Shown one piece after another: positions 1 to 9,671 of a DNA stretch of 64,000 bases. Below the pieces are notes generated by a model. It was not told the DNA's origin. It did no database searches and was given only the letters and a program-made list of their open reading frames with translations. Position 1 is the stretch's first letter; every line of letters starts with the position of its first letter. Source of the stretch: Spirosoma sp. 48-14 (GTDB lineage Bacteria > Bacteroidota > Bacteroidia > Cytophagales > Spirosomataceae); NCBI RefSeq assembly GCF_001898575.1, contig NZ_MKUD01000063.1, positions 1 through 64,000 on the forward strand, written 5' to 3'. The position numbers and the translations under genes were made by a program.

Positions 1-38
1 AGGGTAAGGATGTACTGACACAAAACCCCGGTTACTAA

Positions 39-110
39 GCTTTTTATATTGATAATGCAAAGAGGCCACTCGTGATCGAGTGGCCTCTTTGCATTATCAA
101 TATAAAAAGC
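39..110. repeat. Perfect 34-bp inverted repeat with 4-nt loop
   Basis: Positions 39-72 are the exact reverse complement of 77-110, with the loop TGAT at 73-76. The stem contains GAGGCCACTCG at its tip and an AT-rich base. It is not followed by a T-tract on either strand (the outer ends read GC), so it does not look like an ordinary intrinsic terminator. No protein is proposed for the small open frame that overlaps it. Confidence 0.9.
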
Positions 111-472
111 CGCACAGGTAATTTCTTTAGAACAAAACATAAAAATGCTAAAGCTAATCATGAAACACATATCTGTCGGGTACTAATGAGATACCATCAA
201 CAGACACTCACAATAGTGTCTAACGGCCAACGTAGAGCAACCGAGACAGCAAGCAGTGCCTAGAATCTGGAGATAAACCAATCTGAGCTTAGCAAATAAA
301 AGAAAGAGTAACGGTTAGTCAGGTCACAATGGTAGCTATACGCGCTGCTGAATAATGCTACAACAATCATTCGGCCTTCCCCTTGAACCCACTTATATTC
401 TCTTCTGTTATCTCTATAGTATAGGTTATACACGAAAACTTATAGCACTTTACTACTGAACAAACTGATTAA
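111..472. other. Intergenic stretch with no gene recognised
   Basis: The 362 bases before mutS2 contain stop codons in all frames and no open frame with recognisable protein character. The last 110 bases are AT-rich and presumably hold the mutS2 promoter, but no clear TAnnTTTG box is visible. Nothing else is called. Confidence 0.5.
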
Positions 473-2920
473 ATGCTTTACCCAAATACCTTAGAGGTTA
501 AACTAGGTTTTGATTCTATCCGTGAACGACTTAAAGAAGCCTGTGTGAGCCCATTAGGGCAGGACTATGTCGAAAAAATCCGATTCACGGATAATGCCCA
601 ACTAATTGATAAGCTACTCCGCCAGACGACTGAATTCAAGCAGATTGTTCAGTACGAACCTGATTTCCCGAATAGTAATTACATCGACGTTCGCGCACAC
701 CTGAGTCGTGCCCGTGTAGAAGGCCTCGCCCTAACCGAAGGCGAATTCTTCGATCTTAAATTGGCTCTTCGAACGGTTCAGGACTGTTTGCGCTTTTTAA
801 CCCGACATGGTGATGCTCATCAAGGCGATACGAAGCGTGACGAAATCGGCAACTTCCCGTTTTTACGAGAATTAGCTGGCCCCGTTAGCCTTGACAAAAA
901 ACTGACCGATTCCCTCGAGCGGGTTATCGATGACCGAGGTAATGTTCGGGATTCAGCTTCGCCAGAACTAGCCAGTATCCGTCGACGAATTATTGGCGAG
1001 CAAGCCAATCTTCGTAAACGACTCGACAGTATTCTACGGCAAGCCAGACAAAATGGCTGGATACCCGACGACCTTTCCCTAACCGTACGTGGTGGACGAC
1101 TGGTCATTCCGATTGCTGCTGAACACAAACGTAAGATTAAAGGGTTTGTTCATGATGAATCGCAGACGGGTCAAACGGTCTTTCTGGAGCCTGCCGAAGT
1201 TTTCGATGCCAACAACGAAATCCGTGAGCTTGAGTACGAGGAACGGCGTGAGATTTACCGGATATTATTGGCCCTGACTGATCAAATCCGCCCACATCTG
1301 GATGACCTACGCAAAGCGGTTAATTTCCTGGCTCAAATTGATTTCATTCGGGCAAAAGCCAAATTAGCCGTTCAGTTGGATGCTTCCATGCCCAAATTAC
1401 TGGAACGTCCCCTTGTGAACTGGACCAATGCCCGGCACCCCCTACTCTACCTATCGTTCATGAAACAGGGAAAACCAGTGGTTCCCTTGCAGGTTCGACT
1501 GGACGAAAAGGCCCGAATCCTCATTATTTCCGGGCCAAATGCCGGGGGTAAGTCGGTCGCTCTCAAAACGATTGGCCTGCTGCAATACATGCTTCAGTGT
1601 GGGCTGTTGGTTCCTATGGATGATTACTCAGAAATGGGCGTTTTTCAGAATTTATTCATCGATATTGGCGATGAACAATCACTGGAAAACGACCTGAGTA
1701 CGTATTCATCACACCTGACCTCCATGAAGCAGTTTCTGATTGGAGCCAATAAACGTACCTTGTTTCTGATCGATGAATTTGGTACGGGTACAGAACCTGG
1801 TCTGGGTGGGGCTATTGCCGAATCCATTCTGGAAGATCTGGCCAAATCAGGGGCCTACGGCGTCATCAATACGCACTATACTAATCTGAAAGTCATGGCC
1901 GATAAAACGCCGGGGCTGGTCAATGGAGCTATGCGATTTGATGGTGAACACCTCGAACCGCTGTACCAATTAGAAATTGGCCGTCCGGGCTCATCATTCG
2001 CGTTTGAGATTGCCCAGAAAATCGGATTACCGAAAGGTGTAATTGACCGGGCGAAGGAGAAACTGGGGACGCAGCAGGTTAACTTTGAGAAACTACTGAA
2101 AGAGCTGGATATTGAAAAACGGGTTTTCTCCGAAAAAAATCTGGAAATCAGCATTAACCAGCGCAAACTTGCTCAGCAACTTGCCGAATATACAGCCCTG
2201 AAAACTCGTCTGGACAACGAACAGAAGAAGATTGTTAATGAGGCTAAGCAAAAAGCGAAAACCCTCGTCCAGGAAGCGAATCAGCGCATCGAAAACACCA
2301 TTCGGGAGATCAAAGAGAACAAGGCTGAGCGAACAGCTACCAAACAGGTGCGACAAGAATTAGAGCGCTTTGAGCAAAAAGAACTCAAGCCAGAGCCCAT
2401 CCTGGTTGAACTCCCAAAACCCCTCGAAGATGAGTTCGAGAAGGATAACGGTGCCATCGCCGTAGGAAGTTACGTTCGGATTAGTGGGCAAAATGCAATC
2501 GGGGAAGTCATATCGCTTCGGGGAAAAGATGCTGAAATTCGCATTGGTGACCTGAAATCGACCGTAAAACTCAACCGTCTTGAAAAAGTCAGTCGAAAAA
2601 CGTTTAAAGACGCGACCGAAGTCCGTGATGACAGGCCTCGAAGCCAGGGCGTCGATATGAACGAAAAAATGCAGAACTTTAGCTTTAACCTCGACATTCG
2701 GGGCAAACGTGGCGAAGAAGCGTTGGGAGAGGTCGATCGTTTTTTCGACGACGCGCTCATGCTCGGCTACCCCGAATTACGCATAGTACATGGTAAAGGC
2801 GACGGTATCCTGCGAACCCTCGTTCGAAATCATCTGCGTGGCTATAAACAAGTAGCCCGAATGGAAGATGAACACGCCGACAGAGGTGGCGCAGGTGTGA
2901 CGATTGTAAAAATGAAATAA
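473..2920 (+). CDS. mutS2: MutS2 family ATPase/nuclease
   Basis: An 815-residue MutS2 protein of usual length for the family. It has a MutS-like core, an ABC-type ATPase with Walker A GPNAGGKS at about residues 354-361 and Walker B FLIDEFGTG near 431-440, then a long charged coiled coil (about 520-650) and a small beta-rich segment (about 655-715). The C-terminal Smr domain (about 742-815) carries LDIRGKR and HGKGDG. MutS2 proteins bind branched DNA and suppress recombination; some act in rescue of collided ribosomes through the Smr nuclease. The mismatch-binding N-terminal domains of MutS are absent, as expected. It appears monocistronic, with a HAD gene 104 bases downstream. Confidence 0.96.
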   Translation: MLYPNTLEVKLGFDSIRERLKEACVSPLGQDYVEKIRFTDNAQLIDKLLRQTTEFKQIVQYEPDFPNSNYIDVRAHLSRARVEGLALTEGEFFDLKLALRTVQDCLRFLTRHGDAHQGDTKRDEIGNFPFLRELAGPVSLDKKLTDSLERVIDDRGNVRDSASPELASIRRRIIGEQANLRKRLDSILRQARQNGWIPDDLSLTVRGGRLVIPIAAEHKRKIKGFVHDESQTGQTVFLEPAEVFDANNEIRELEYEERREIYRILLALTDQIRPHLDDLRKAVNFLAQIDFIRAKAKLAVQLDASMPKLLERPLVNWTNARHPLLYLSFMKQGKPVVPLQVRLDEKARILIISGPNAGGKSVALKTIGLLQYMLQCGLLVPMDDYSEMGVFQNLFIDIGDEQSLENDLSTYSSHLTSMKQFLIGANKRTLFLIDEFGTGTEPGLGGAIAESILEDLAKSGAYGVINTHYTNLKVMADKTPGLVNGAMRFDGEHLEPLYQLEIGRPGSSFAFEIAQKIGLPKGVIDRAKEKLGTQQVNFEKLLKELDIEKRVFSEKNLEISINQRKLAQQLAEYTALKTRLDNEQKKIVNEAKQKAKTLVQEANQRIENTIREIKENKAERTATKQVRQELERFEQKELKPEPILVELPKPLEDEFEKDNGAIAVGSYVRISGQNAIGEVISLRGKDAEIRIGDLKSTVKLNRLEKVSRKTFKDATEVRDDRPRSQGVDMNEKMQNFSFNLDIRGKRGEEALGEVDRFFDDALMLGYPELRIVHGKGDGILRTLVRNHLRGYKQVARMEDEHADRGGAGVTIVKMK

Positions 2921-3024
2921 TTAACCCGTTTACGGTCTTTGGAATAGGGTTTACCCTCTACATTCTGTTTTGTCAGCCCACAATAAACCGTATACTAAAG
3001 ACCGTATAACCTTAAGTCGAAGCG

Positions 3025-3687
3025 ATGAAAGCCGTAATTTTTGACATGGATGGCGTGCTGGTCGATACCAATCCACACCACCGAATTGCCTGGCGCGAAT
3101 ACTATCAGCGAAATGGTAAAAGCCTGAGTGATGACGACTTTGTTCAGTATGTTTCTGGTAAACACAACAAAGATATAGTCGCTCATTTGTTTGCCAATCA
3201 ACCACTTACTCATGAAGAAATCATTCGGCTGAGTAACGAGAAGGAAGCCCTGTTTCGGGAGCTATATAGCCCAGTGATTACACCCGTCGCCGGTTTAATA
3301 CCATTCTTACAAGCCCTTCAATCCGCTGGTATTCGAATGGCAGTGGCGACTTCAGCTCCCGTTGAAAACCTTGATTTTGTTGTCGACACATTGAATATTC
3401 GGCATTATTTCGATGCTTTACTCAACGAAAGCATGGTCAGCCATCCTAAACCCGATCCGGAGATTTACCAGAAAGCCATGGCAATGCTCGGTGTAGAACC
3501 CACCGAAAGTGTCATTTTTGAGGATTCGATGACGGGTATTCAGGCCGCAAAAGCATCGGGAGCAACCGTAGTTGGCATGGCTACCACCCAAACGCCCGAC
3601 GAGTTACGCTTATTCGTAGACGACACGGCCCATGATTTTACCGAATTAAGTCTTGACCGTATTCAGCGGCTAGTTAAAGTTTTTTAA
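3025..3687 (+). CDS. HAD-superfamily phosphatase/phosphomutase, beta-phosphoglucomutase-like
   Basis: A 220-residue HAD hydrolase with all four motifs: DMDGVLVDT at 7-15 (nucleophile D7, acid/base D9), Thr109/Ser110 in VATSAP (motif II), Lys142 in HPKPDP, and EDSMTG at 166-171 (motif IV). The helical cap between motifs I and II makes it a C1-cap enzyme, like beta-phosphoglucomutase and small sugar-phosphate phosphatases. The substrate cannot be read from the sequence. The ATG was chosen because motif I follows immediately. It is cytosolic, with no signal peptide. Confidence 0.88.
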   Translation: MKAVIFDMDGVLVDTNPHHRIAWREYYQRNGKSLSDDDFVQYVSGKHNKDIVAHLFANQPLTHEEIIRLSNEKEALFRELYSPVITPVAGLIPFLQALQSAGIRMAVATSAPVENLDFVVDTLNIRHYFDALLNESMVSHPKPDPEIYQKAMAMLGVEPTESVIFEDSMTGIQAAKASGATVVGMATTQTPDELRLFVDDTAHDFTELSLDRIQRLVKVF

Positions 3688-3841
3688 CAGCATTGAACAG
3701 GAGGAATCAGTATTTTTGCTGATTCCCACATCAGAAAATGGGTTGTCATTTGGGGTCATACTTAGTCGTAACCCGAAATACAGACCATTAAACCTTACTT
3801 GATTAGCCTAGTCAAACCAAACACGTATTATTCGGTTCGCG

Positions 3842-4624
3842 ATGCTCAAACAACTCCTTTTTTGTCTTTGTCTGGTTGTATTGATCAATAAATCAGACAC
3901 CGTATGGGCTCAGGGGAAATACGTAATTGGAACGGTCATTGATCAAACCACCCAAAAAACAGTCGACAAGGTTTTTGTCGTCAATCAACGTACGCGCCAG
4001 CGAGCTCGTACCAACGCATCAGGGCGATTCTTTCTGACGGTCCAACCCGGTGATTCATTGATTCTCACCAGCCAGCTTTACAACAGAGTCGGTATTCGAT
4101 ATGATGGTTCCGATAACCCAACTATCGTTGCCAAAGCCTTACCGCCTATGCCCTACCGAGTAGTCGATCTAGACGAAGTAACGGTGACCGGGAAACGCTA
4201 CGAAGAAGTAAAGCGGGAAATCAAAGAATTACTTGATGAGCCTGTGGCGACTAAAAAAGTAAGTGGTGAGCAGGCATTCGACCGAATTGCCGATGGTGCC
4301 GGGGTGACCTTACTCTACGAAGTGTTCGGAAAACGTCCTAAGTCGGACCGGAAGGCGTATTATATCATGCAGCAGGACCGCCGTCATGAGCTAGCTCTCG
4401 AACGGTTCCGGCTGCTGGTCGAACAATCGACCAACCTCAAAGCCGATGAGATCGACCGATTCTTCGATTTCTGCGACCTCGACGAAGACTTCCTTCTTAA
4501 ATCCGAAGACTACGATTTGATTAATACCATTCAACAACTCCGGAGTCGTTATCGCCAGGGTATGACACGCCCCAGCCGACTGGCTCCCGATCCTAATCAG
4601 TCGGCGCCAAAGCCTCGTCCGTAA
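3842..4624 (+). CDS. Secreted protein with carboxypeptidase-regulatory-like domain
   Basis: A 260-residue protein with a signal peptide (about 1-24, ending VWAQG) followed by a CarboxypepD_reg-like beta-sandwich (about 25-115: IGTVIDQTTQKTVDKVFV, then a residue pattern of the type seen at the N terminus of TonB-dependent receptors). The remaining 140 residues are charged and helical (EVKREIKELLDEP, later acidic DLDEDF repeats) and end in a basic, proline-rich tail. No catalytic motif is visible, so it is probably periplasmic or surface-associated with unknown function. Its 3' end overlaps the convergent MOSC gene by 32 bases. Confidence 0.7.
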   Translation: MLKQLLFCLCLVVLINKSDTVWAQGKYVIGTVIDQTTQKTVDKVFVVNQRTRQRARTNASGRFFLTVQPGDSLILTSQLYNRVGIRYDGSDNPTIVAKALPPMPYRVVDLDEVTVTGKRYEEVKREIKELLDEPVATKKVSGEQAFDRIADGAGVTLLYEVFGKRPKSDRKAYYIMQQDRRHELALERFRLLVEQSTNLKADEIDRFFDFCDLDEDFLLKSEDYDLINTIQQLRSRYRQGMTRPSRLAPDPNQSAPKPRP

Positions 4625-5099
4625 TCAAAACCGTTACAGCATCGCCTATCTGGATGCTTCCGCCTTTCAGCACGCGGGCGGTTAGTCCACCATGACCACG
4701 CATGGCATTATAACCGCCGGGGCCCAGAGCCGTTTCCATTTTCGAACACGGATGGCATTGCCCGGTAATCTCCAGAACAACATCACCAATCTGAATCTGA
4801 TGATCTTTAAGGGCCGACAGATTCAGTCCCGAAACAACCAGATTTCGACGCAGAAGTGCCGGATCAACCTGATCATGCCCCGTTAGTGAGGCTACAACGG
4901 GCAAGTACTCTGCCTGAATAAGTGTCACATGCCGATTTCCGCTGCGACCGCTGTAATGATCGCCTAACAGGCCTTTCTTTTCTGACACCTCGACGGAATC
5001 AACCACATTCATGAACGCATCCCGTTCAGGTCGTAGGCCAATCCATTCTAACCGACCCGAACGGGGAAAAGTCTTGAGTAAGTCTTTGATAGTCTGCAC
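4593..5099 (-). CDS. MOSC-domain protein
   Basis: A 168-residue MOSC-domain protein. Typical features are GDHYSGRSGNRHVTL near the N terminus, NLVVSGLNL at about 86-95, and the conserved cysteine motif CHPCSKME at 115-122. MOSC domains relate to the C terminus of molybdenum-cofactor sulfurase and use a conserved Cys to carry or transfer sulfur. Stand-alone bacterial forms (YiiM-like) detoxify N-hydroxylated compounds with Moco. No transmembrane or 2Fe-2S domain is fused here. It is convergent with, and overlaps, the upstream gene by 32 bases. Confidence 0.87.
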   Translation of the reverse strand: MQTIKDLLKTFPRSGRLEWIGLRPERDAFMNVVDSVEVSEKKGLLGDHYSGRSGNRHVTLIQAEYLPVVASLTGHDQVDPALLRRNLVVSGLNLSALKDHQIQIGDVVLEITGQCHPCSKMETALGPGGYNAMRGHGGLTARVLKGGSIQIGDAVTVLITDEALAPTD

Positions 5100-5259
5100 C
5101 GGGATTTAGCTGATTTAAGGATTAAAGGGATTTTGTAAAGAGCTAATCAGAAAACAGCTCAGAAACATAATCTGTTTTATTAATTGCCATTTCTCAAGGC
5201 TTAAATTGCTTAGAAGCAAAATCCTGAACATCCAGAAATCAGTTAAATCCTGGTTCGGA

Positions 5260-7971
5260 TTACCCGCCAAACTTCAACGTCGTTCCAATCCGGAAACCCA
5301 ACCCCTGGTATTTGGCATCCTGCCATTGAGAGATAACCTCTACCCGGAAAAACGGAAACACCTGTGGAATCAGTCCGTCCAGACCATAACCTACTTCAGT
5401 ATAATTCTTCGATGCGGGGGTATAGAGGTAATGCACAAACAGGTTCTCTTTCAGGCCAATGAGTCGTACCAGCGTCAACTGCGTAATGAAGAATTTACGA
5501 AACTCAGCCAGCACATGGGCTTCGGCAAACCGTTTGCCGGTGCTATATTGATAGTAAGGCAGCAGCCGATACGTCGAAACAGCATCGCCCTGCTGAAAGA
5601 AAAACTCATTACCGGCAAAGTGCTTGAAGTCCGGGAAATACACCTGCCGATCGTTGACAAAGGCTCCCGCACTTAATTGATAATTCAGTCGGCTCCGAAT
5701 TCCCGTTTCGAACGAGTGGCTAATGGTGGCCTGTAGGAAGTCATAGTCAGCGTCGGCCATGCCTTTCCGGTAATTCAGCGTTAATACAGGGGCATCGTTG
5801 GCGCGACGGGCAATGCGTCGGCCATTCCTGATGATGTATTCCGTTGATCCTAAACGAGCCGAAGCCGACAAATTAAGTACCAATGCGTTGTGTGTTGGGA
5901 AAGCGGTGCTGGTCACTTCGGCATTGTCGGGCCGATTCGGTGTAAACGTACGGTTACGCCAGTCGATCCACGGTTTGAGGTCTTCCCGATAGTTGGCCAG
6001 TTCGGTACGTTGGGCATATTCCAGACTTCCCGTTACCTTCAGTCGGTCGTGAAAGGGCGAGGCATTGACCGTCAGATTCAGATAATCTTTCTGATACAGC
6101 TTGATAAAATTCTGCTCGAACAGCAGCGTTGTCAACGAGTTTAGAAAGGGGCTGATCGGATTATCGGGATTGAACTGATTCAGATACCTACCGCCTGAAA
6201 TCCCTAGTTTCGTGTTTCTATACTGATACCCCAGTTGGCCGTACCCAACGAACTGTTTTCGGCCAAACTGGTAACGCCCTGTGCCCCCAACCGTCCATTC
6301 ACCGAGGGGAATCTTCATAAACCGATGTACGGAATCCACTTTAGGGGTATACCGCAGATTCAGCGCTCCTTCGAGTGTATACCCCTCCACCGTATTGTAT
6401 TCAATCCGTTCAATAGGACTGGTATAGGCCAACGACGTTCGTTTCGCCAAACGCCAGGTATGCCCAAACAGCAGACGATCGACACCAAACGTTTTCTTTT
6501 TCTTGTTCTTGTTAAGGCTGTCCTGTCGGGTGCTGTCGGCTTTTAACTCTACTTTGGTTTTTATCTGGCGAATCAGGCCCAGGCTATCCGCTTTGTTGTA
6601 GCTTTTAATTTCAGCCGTCGTTAGTGGAACCGATCGAAGCGAATCCCAGAATGTATTGGAACGTTTACGGGCCATTGAATCCACCACCATCGAATCATTC
6701 CGCACAACGGCCACATCTTCTTTCCGCTTTTTCCGGGCTTCTTTTTCCTGTTTCTCGTACTCTTTGACCATCTGGCGCAGGTTTTTGGTCGAAAACTCCT
6801 TTTGCTTCTTCACCAGTTCGTCCAGTTGTGCGCCTTTGATCTCCCCCTTCGACAACGTTTGCGTAGGTGGTGCTTTCTTTTCGTCGGCCACTTCAATATC
6901 CTCTACAAAGGCCGGATTGACCACGAACTCGCTGAAGGTCAGGTTTCGGATGTAGTACCCTTCAGCCTTTACGCCCAGATAGGAACCTTTACCACTATAC
7001 CGTTGATTAACAGGCATCCAGACTCCCTGAACAGGGCTGCATAGGTGCCGGATTATAAATGAAATCCCAATATTGTTAACGGTTTCCAATTGCAGGCTAT
7101 GGATGGCCCAGGTGTTTTCCAGAATGTAGATAGTCCCCCGAAATACGCCCTCGCCATACTGACGGGGAATAACCTGAATTTTGCTTACTTCAACCGGCGT
7201 GCCGCCGGGGCCCGTCTCCCGAAATGTTCCTTTGTATTCGAACTTGTAATAGGCAAACGCTTTAGGCGATAAAGGGGATACCGTTCCGGCAATGACCGGA
7301 TCGTAAAAGCTGGCGTTAAAAAACTGGCTTGGGTTCAGGAAATCCCCCTGCGAATTCCGGTTGGCAATTATCCGCTGCCGATAGGTATTGGGCTGGCTGA
7401 AGCTTACTTCCGAAATCGTTTCGTTCAGCATCGGGACACCCACTTTAAAATTGGCTTCACGCTCAGCTTCTTTCAATTGCTTTTTGAACGCCATCTCAGC
7501 CAGATTCGGTAAATCGGTTACTGTGATTGACGACTTGGTGTACACTCGGGCCTTGAATCGCTGCACCTGAAGCTGGTGAAACCGACTTTTGGCAATAGCC
7601 CGACGCATAATGGTATACGCAGGATCTTCGTTGCCCGCTTTGGTCTGTACCTCTGCCAATCGAAGCGCCTGTTCTTCGAGTGTGGCATCCAGTGTAGTAA
7701 ACCCTGCGGTCACCTCCACCGATTTCTGAATAGTCTGAAAGCCAAGGTACTGAAACACAATCTCATAGTTGCCTGGTGCCAGCCCGATTTCATAGCGCCC
7801 TTCGGCATTTGTGATGGTTCCATTTGGCGTTCCTTTCACAATCACGGCGGCAAACGGCAACACTTCACCCTGCTTGTTTTTGACGGTACCCCGCAGTCCG
7901 GTACTACCACTTTGTGCCAATACGGCTAGCGAACAGATGAGAAGAAATAAACTTAGTATGATTGATTTCAT
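5260..7971 (-). CDS. DUF5686 / carboxypeptidase-regulatory-like outer-membrane protein
   Basis: A 903-residue envelope protein with an N-terminal signal peptide (SLAVLAQSG, about 1-20) and a carboxypeptidase regulatory-like domain (about 22-105: GLRGTVKNKQGEVLPFAAVIVKG without the strand after it). A large DUF5686 region follows. The C-terminal half is rich in alternating aromatic and polar strands typical of an outer-membrane beta-barrel and ends GFRIGTTLKFGG. A highly charged KKRK/EK-rich segment lies at about residues 390-430. Family members are Bacteroidota-specific; their function is not established. The gene stands alone, divergent from the M24 peptidase gene with a 154-bp shared upstream region. 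Confidence 0.85.
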   Translation of the reverse strand: MKSIILSLFLLICSLAVLAQSGSTGLRGTVKNKQGEVLPFAAVIVKGTPNGTITNAEGRYEIGLAPGNYEIVFQYLGFQTIQKSVEVTAGFTTLDATLEEQALRLAEVQTKAGNEDPAYTIMRRAIAKSRFHQLQVQRFKARVYTKSSITVTDLPNLAEMAFKKQLKEAEREANFKVGVPMLNETISEVSFSQPNTYRQRIIANRNSQGDFLNPSQFFNASFYDPVIAGTVSPLSPKAFAYYKFEYKGTFRETGPGGTPVEVSKIQVIPRQYGEGVFRGTIYILENTWAIHSLQLETVNNIGISFIIRHLCSPVQGVWMPVNQRYSGKGSYLGVKAEGYYIRNLTFSEFVVNPAFVEDIEVADEKKAPPTQTLSKGEIKGAQLDELVKKQKEFSTKNLRQMVKEYEKQEKEARKKRKEDVAVVRNDSMVVDSMARKRSNTFWDSLRSVPLTTAEIKSYNKADSLGLIRQIKTKVELKADSTRQDSLNKNKKKKTFGVDRLLFGHTWRLAKRTSLAYTSPIERIEYNTVEGYTLEGALNLRYTPKVDSVHRFMKIPLGEWTVGGTGRYQFGRKQFVGYGQLGYQYRNTKLGISGGRYLNQFNPDNPISPFLNSLTTLLFEQNFIKLYQKDYLNLTVNASPFHDRLKVTGSLEYAQRTELANYREDLKPWIDWRNRTFTPNRPDNAEVTSTAFPTHNALVLNLSASARLGSTEYIIRNGRRIARRANDAPVLTLNYRKGMADADYDFLQATISHSFETGIRSRLNYQLSAGAFVNDRQVYFPDFKHFAGNEFFFQQGDAVSTYRLLPYYQYSTGKRFAEAHVLAEFRKFFITQLTLVRLIGLKENLFVHYLYTPASKNYTEVGYGLDGLIPQVFPFFRVEVISQWQDAKYQGLGFRIGTTLKFGG

Positions 7972-8125
7972 GCAATAAGGTGTATTCTGTAACGAATATA
8001 GGCAAAGGGGCTTCCTTCTTATAGGGAAGATGCGGATATAAATCGATCGGTTGCCTGAGCTGGCTGTTAAAAAACTTTAACGTCTTTGCGTATCTTGGCC
8101 GTAAACTACTATCAACCTGAATACT

Positions 8126-9499
8126 ATGCTAAAACTGGTACGCTCACTCGTCAACTTTCTTACACTTTCTCTAACACTCATCACCTCCATTGCTATTGCT
8201 CAGCCTTCCGTTGTGCTGCCCGAACGCGAACGGGCGCGGGTTGTCGACGAAATCCTGGAAGATCGCTTCGCCAATCTGCTTCCTCAACTGATGCGTCGTG
8301 AAGGGATCGATATGTGGATCATTATCTCCCGCGAATACAACGAAGACCCGGTATTACGCACCATGCTACCCAGCACCTGGCTCTCGGCCCGTCGGCGAAC
8401 AATTATGGTTTTCTTCGACAATGGGAAGGAACGTCCCGCCGATGCGATTGAAAAACTCGCCATTGCCCGCTACGACGTGGGAAACCTGCTCAAAGGTGCC
8501 TGGGACATCGACGTTCGACCCAACCAGTGGGAAGCGCTGGTCAAGGTGATTGAAGAACGGAAGCCCAAAAAGATCGGCCTGAACATGTCGCCCAACTACG
8601 CTCATGCCGATGGTCTTTCCTTTACCGAACATGACGAATTTCTGAAAAAGCTTCCTGCCGATTACCAGAAACGAGTTGTATCGGCCGAGAAACTGGCCGT
8701 TGGCTGGCTCGAAACCCGTACCGAAAAAGAAATGGCGATCTATCCGCTCATTTGCCGGTTATCGCACCAGATTATTCAGGAAGGATTTTCGGAACAGGTA
8801 ATTCAGCCGGGAGTGACGACTACCGAAGATGTGGTCTGGTGGTTTCGGCAGCGCATTACCAACCTCGGACTGGATACGTGGTTCCACCCAACGGTCGATA
8901 TTCAACGCGCCGATGCTGAGGACTTTAACCACCTTCGCACCTTCTCAAAACGCCCTGACAAGCAGGTGATTATGCCCGGAGACCTGCTCCACGTTGATTT
9001 TGGCATCACCTATCTGCGTCTGAACACCGACCAGCAACAGCATGCGTACATATTGCGCCCCGGCGAAACCGACGTTCCCGAATCGATCAAAGCCGCTTTC
9101 CGGCAGGGCAACCGACTACAGGATATTCTGACCGAGCAGTTCAAACTGGGCAAAACCGGCAACCAGATATTGCTGGCAGCTCTGGACCAGTCGAAGAAAG
9201 AAGGCATCAATGGCACCATCTATACGCATCCGATTGGCGTTCATGGGCACGCTGCCGGGCCCACCATTGGCCTGTGGGACCAACAGAAAGGCGTTCCCGG
9301 CCCCGGTGATTATCCCTTATTGGCCAATACGGCCTACTCCATCGAACTGAATGCGGCCGTCGAAATTCCCGAGTGGAAAAAAGTAGTACGCATCATGCTC
9401 GAAGAAGACGGCTTTTTCGACGGAAAAACCTTCCGCTACATCGACGGCCGCCAAACCGAAATCTATACCATCCCCAGAAAATTAGGCTATGTGAAGTGA
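8126..9499 (+). CDS. Secreted M24-family metallopeptidase (Xaa-Pro aminopeptidase-like)
   Basis: A 457-residue protein with a signal peptide ending SIAIAQ, an N-terminal creatinase/prolidase-like domain (about 30-210) and a pita-bread M24 catalytic domain (about 215-457). Candidate metal ligands are the Asp in LLHVDFGITY, the Asp in LNTDQQQ, the His in PIGVHGHAAG, the Glu in YSIELNAAV and the Glu in IMLEEDGFF, so the dinuclear site appears complete. It likely trims N-terminal residues of peptides in the periplasm. An AT-rich accessory island begins right after its stop codon. Confidence 0.88.
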   Translation: MLKLVRSLVNFLTLSLTLITSIAIAQPSVVLPERERARVVDEILEDRFANLLPQLMRREGIDMWIIISREYNEDPVLRTMLPSTWLSARRRTIMVFFDNGKERPADAIEKLAIARYDVGNLLKGAWDIDVRPNQWEALVKVIEERKPKKIGLNMSPNYAHADGLSFTEHDEFLKKLPADYQKRVVSAEKLAVGWLETRTEKEMAIYPLICRLSHQIIQEGFSEQVIQPGVTTTEDVVWWFRQRITNLGLDTWFHPTVDIQRADAEDFNHLRTFSKRPDKQVIMPGDLLHVDFGITYLRLNTDQQQHAYILRPGETDVPESIKAAFRQGNRLQDILTEQFKLGKTGNQILLAALDQSKKEGINGTIYTHPIGVHGHAAGPTIGLWDQQKGVPGPGDYPLLANTAYSIELNAAVEIPEWKKVVRIMLEEDGFFDGKTFRYIDGRQTEIYTIPRKLGYVK

Positions 9500-9610
9500 A
9501 ACATCGGCTGTTATCTATAAATATGCAACCAATATATAGGTAAATGCTCGGCTCTATACGATATTAATAATCTTATTAAATATTTACATAGTACAAATAA
9601 ATCCAAAAAG

Positions 9611-9631
9611 TACTGCAAAAATTTCGTATAT
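9611..9631. repeat. 21-bp direct repeat, copy 1 (copy 2 at 10403-10423)
   Basis: Positions 9611-9631 (starting TACTGCAAAA and ending CGTATAT) match 10403-10423 at 19 of 21 bases. The two copies bracket the WGR gene and the attC-like site after it, 792 bases apart. This is compatible with a footprint of cassette gain or with duplicated boundary sequence. Just downstream, GTTATGCGTCAAC (9639-9651) resembles the right end of the attC-like sites in this island. Confidence 0.55.
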
Positions 9632-9671
9632 CTAGAAGTTATGCGTCAACTTAAAAGCCGACAACGTGAAA

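Noticed and set aside
72..263. Short plus-strand frame at the window start
   Set aside because: Its first half is encoded by the right arm of the perfect palindrome at 39-110 and the rest has no protein-like pattern.
3703..3726. GGAATCAG/CTGATTCC hairpin after the HAD gene as a terminator
   Set aside because: Eight-base stem and eight-base loop but no following T-tract; too weak to call.
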